8,281 nucleotides of DNA from Deinococcus sp. (GTDB lineage: Bacteria > Deinococcota > Deinococci > JACQHA01). The notes beneath the pieces are model-generated. The model made no database searches. It was not told where the DNA came from and saw nothing but the letters and a program-made list of their open reading frames with translations. The DNA is taken from positions 1 to 8,281 of the forward strand of contig JACQHA010000144.1 in assembly GCA_016199255.1 (NCBI GenBank). The letters are read 5' to 3'. A program made the translations under genes and the position numbers. Below, piece by piece: positions 6,123 to 8,281 of this stretch; within the stretch, counting starts at the first letter, position 1; each line of letters begins with the position of its first letter.

Positions 6123-8080
6123 TCGCCTAGGCGCAGCTCCAGCGTATAGCTGGCGGCGCTGGCCCCGTTGGGTACGTCATCGTTATAGGACAGCCGCCGG
6201 CCGTCGGCGGACAGGAGGGTCAGCACCGTGTCAAACTGGCTGGAGCTCACGGAAGCGGTCACCACCTGGCCGGCCTTGCCCTGGAAGCTGATGCGGTCCA
6301 GGTAATTTCCCAAGCCCTGGGAGCGGTCTCCTGGCTCCAGCAGGCCGTTGATAGCGGTGCCTACCACCATCGTAGCCTCGCGCCCTGGACCAGCCGGGTC
6401 GGGGACCAGCCGGGGCGTCTGCTCGCCGCCAGCGGCTACCAGGCCCAGCCGGTACTGACCGCTCTGGCCAGACGGGAGGGGCTGGAAAGAGCCCACCTCC
6501 AGGGTGTAGGTGCCGTCCCGGGGCAGGGTGAACTGCAAGCGCGAGTTGGACGAGAACCTGATGGCCGACACCTCAGCCACATAGCGGCCGGCTGGCAGCT
6601 CGGCGAGGAAAATCTTCTCCCGGTCGCCAATGCGGCTCTGGCGCTGGGAGCTGGCCACCACCTGGCAGCAGCGCCCGGCGCTATTCAGCCTGGTAGGGTC
6701 TAGGATGGCTAGGTCCAGGTCCACTGTAGGGGCACCAGCGGCGGCGGTGATGGTGAGGGTGAGGGTGACGCGGCTGGGCTGGTCCAGGGTGAACTCATAG
6801 AAGTGATGAGAGTTGAGCAGGCCAGGCACTGGCTGGGTGCTGTCCCGGGAGCAGTCGGTGGAGAAGTCCTGGCGGCAAGTGAGGAAGGCGTCGGCAGTGC
6901 CCGATACGCCCTGGCCGGGGTTCATAAGGCTGGGGAACGGCAGGCTCACGGTGGGCCGGGCTGATGGGGTATAGGTGATGTCCTCCAGGGCCAGCACCGC
7001 CCCTATGTCCTGGGCCAGGTCGGGGCGAATGGCCACCAGGGCGTCGGCAAAGTCAATCAGGTAGACAAAGTCGTTACCGCCCAGGCGGACCACCGCCTGC
7101 CAGATGTCGCGCATCGGCACCTGCACCCCATCGTCATCGCTGGGGCCGCTATCGAACAGGTCCCAGAGCACTGCCGCCACGCTGTGCTCGCTCCAGTAGC
7201 CGCTGGCCCTTGTCTCGTTACGCACCCCGGGCTCCACGTTGTTCTCGATGTTGAAGCGCAGGGCAATGTGCCCGTCCGGGCCGCTGTCCCGGTACACGGG
7301 ATCGTTGAGCACCGCCTGGGCAAAGAAGTTGGCGAAGCCCTCGGACCAGGCTAGCCGGGGGTCGAGTAGATTGCCGCCGCTGTGGAAGCCGCCGGGGGAA
7401 TCATCGCGGGACAGAGTGGAGGTCAGGAAGTGGCCGTATTCGTGGATCAAAACCGGGTCGTCGTACTCGTCAGAATCGCTGCTCCGCTCGCCCAGGATGA
7501 ACGCCCCCCGCTCCCGGGAAAAGAAGGTGCCGGTAGTGCTGCCCGGGGCCCAGTTCACGTCCAGAAGCGGCAGGTCCAGCTGGGCACCGGCTGCCATCAG
7601 GAACTGATTGGCGCGCCGCAGGGCATCAAGGGCGTTGAGCGCGCCGCCGGTGCCGCTGGCGTCAGTGGCCTCCAGCTCCAAAGGCGCCAGGCCGGGCTGC
7701 AGGGTGAAGGGCTGAGAACTGAGGGAAATGATCTGCCGGGAAGTGGGGTTCACCACCCGGGCCACGTTGGGCTTCTCAGTCTGGGCCATGACCTCGACGT
7801 GTACCGTGGCGCCGGTGGGGCCTTGCAGGGCAAAGTCCCCGTTGGCATCAGTGCTGGTCACCGCCAGCTCCTGCTCCTCGGCCAGGAGCCGTACCGTGAT
7901 CCCTTGTGCTGGCTGGAAGCTGGCATTATGCAGGCTGAGCCCCTGGTCCAAAAGGGGGATCTTCTCGAATCTCACCTTGCCCTGCACGGTCACCAGGGCT
8001 TCCTGGGCCCCACCAAGGCCGAATTCCAGAAGCGCTAGTAACGGCAGCCCCACCGCAAGACGGCGCAAGAATGCGTTCAC
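6119..8080 (-). CDS. Secreted zinc metalloprotease-like protein with PPC-type C-terminal domains
   Basis: A 653-residue exported protein. Residues 1-26 form a signal peptide (NAFLRRLAVGLPLLALLEFG, ending GGAQ). Residues about 28-100 look like a carboxypeptidase-regulatory beta-sandwich (VTVQGKVRF, then TDANGDFAL). The catalytic part (about 145-370) has HEYGH at 213-217 (bases 7430-7444) and WSEGFANFF with E247, 30 residues after H217, fitting a gluzincin-like zinc site. Two or more PPC-like beta modules follow (about 424-548 and 573-653), as in many secreted peptidases. Four cysteines (C402, C410, C471, C472) suit an exported protein. The GTG start at 8080 has AAGGAGGAG (8092-8084) five bases upstream. 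It lies 33 bases after a membrane-anchored surface protein on the same strand, so both probably act at the cell exterior. Peptidase activity is inferred from the motif; the family was not identified. Confidence 0.85.
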   Translation of the reverse strand: MNAFLRRLAVGLPLLALLEFGLGGAQEALVTVQGKVRFEKIPLLDQGLSLHNASFQPAQGITVRLLAEEQELAVTSTDANGDFALQGPTGATVHVEVMAQTEKPNVARVVNPTSRQIISLSSQPFTLQPGLAPLELEATDASGTGGALNALDALRRANQFLMAAGAQLDLPLLDVNWAPGSTTGTFFSRERGAFILGERSSDSDEYDDPVLIHEYGHFLTSTLSRDDSPGGFHSGGNLLDPRLAWSEGFANFFAQAVLNDPVYRDSGPDGHIALRFNIENNVEPGVRNETRASGYWSEHSVAAVLWDLFDSGPSDDDGVQVPMRDIWQAVVRLGGNDFVYLIDFADALVAIRPDLAQDIGAVLALEDITYTPSARPTVSLPFPSLMNPGQGVSGTADAFLTCRQDFSTDCSRDSTQPVPGLLNSHHFYEFTLDQPSRVTLTLTITAAAGAPTVDLDLAILDPTRLNSAGRCCQVVASSQRQSRIGDREKIFLAELPAGRYVAEVSAIRFSSNSRLQFTLPRDGTYTLEVGSFQPLPSGQSGQYRLGLVAAGGEQTPRLVPDPAGPGREATMVVGTAINGLLEPGDRSQGLGNYLDRISFQGKAGQVVTASVSSSQFDTVLTLLSADGRRLSYNDDVPNGASAASYTLELRLGD

Positions 8081-8113
8081 TTTCTCCTCCTTAACTCCCC
8101 ACCAGAAATTAGT

Positions 8114-8281
8114 CTACGACAGGGGGAGGTGGCGCGCGGCCAGCGCCAGCAGCAATGCCAGTGCCGCGGCGCCCCACCAGGTGAGCTCTACCCTCACCGG
8201 CGACCCAACGGTAATGGTCACCTGGGCAGTATCGGTGCCGCCGTGCCCATCGCTGGCCTGGTAGGTGAAGCTGTCAACTCC
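8114..8281 (-). CDS. Surface protein with cadherin/Ig-like repeat, C-terminal end (partial)
   Basis: The minus strand is open from the window edge (8281) to TAG at 8116-8114, giving the last 55 residues of a protein whose start lies outside. It opens with VDSFTYQASDGHGGTDTAQV, the hallmark end of a bacterial cadherin-like/Ig-like (VCBS-type) repeat. A short linker (GSPVRVELT) follows, then a hydrophobic helix (WWGAAALALLLALAA) and the short tail RHLPLS. This layout, extracellular repeats ending in one membrane helix with a few basic residues, resembles a C-terminal anchor or sorting tail, though no LPXTG or PEP motif is present. Its size and the number of repeats are unknown. It is the gene directly upstream of the metalloprotease on the same strand, suggesting a common transcript. 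Confidence 0.8.
   Translation of the reverse strand, partial: GVDSFTYQASDGHGGTDTAQVTITVGSPVRVELTWWGAAALALLLALAARHLPLS

Noticed and set aside
7239..8264. Long plus-strand open frames opposite the metalloprotease gene
   Set aside because: They are shadows in high-GC DNA: the minus strand shows a signal peptide, HEYGH motif and PPC domains, while the plus frames give low-complexity Ser/Pro/Arg-rich proteins without domains.

Overview
This is a GC-rich bacterial chromosome segment carrying ordinary housekeeping and accessory genes, tightly packed, with good Shine-Dalgarno sites and GTG starts. The leucyl-tRNA synthetase fragment resembles the Thermus/Chloroflexota type from memory, and the mix of an MTA/SAH-deaminase-like amidohydrolase, a cytoplasmic sulfite-oxidase-like enzyme and PPC-bearing surface proteins would suit a Chloroflexota-like or related deep-branching bacterium. 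That placement is a weak inference; nothing in the window fixes the taxon. No phage, CRISPR, transposase, rRNA or tRNA is visible.

Layout: (1) 1-1464 (+) is the C-terminal half of leuS. (2) 1461-1644 is an inverted-repeat, MITE-like block built of TTCG(C/T)G units. It starts on the leuS stop codon, contains a terminator-like hairpin, and runs into the start of the next gene. (3) 1599-4371 (+) is a tight run of four genes: a GNAT acetyltransferase, an amidohydrolase overlapping it by one base, an ECF-type sigma factor, and a 58-residue acidic protein not recognised as any known family. The last gene's ribosome site lies in a hairpin with the sigma stop codon in its loop. (4) 4368-4991 (-) is a cytoplasmic molybdopterin oxidoreductase convergent with the small gene. 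(5) 5093-6122 (+) holds a small GlsB/YeaQ-like membrane protein and a MobA-like nucleotidyltransferase. (6) 6119-8281 (-) is an export-related pair: the 3' end of a membrane-anchored surface protein with a cadherin/Ig-like repeat, followed 33 bases later by a secreted zinc metalloprotease-like protein with PPC-type C-terminal domains.

The window shows three functional themes: translation (leuS), small-molecule modification together with a sigma factor (GNAT, deaminase, sigma, small acidic protein), and envelope or extracellular work (GlsB-like, surface protein plus protease). The places most worth a second look are the repeat block that may supply the start codon of the GNAT gene, the sigma/small acidic protein pair with its coupling hairpin, and the protease whose PPC modules look shuffled.
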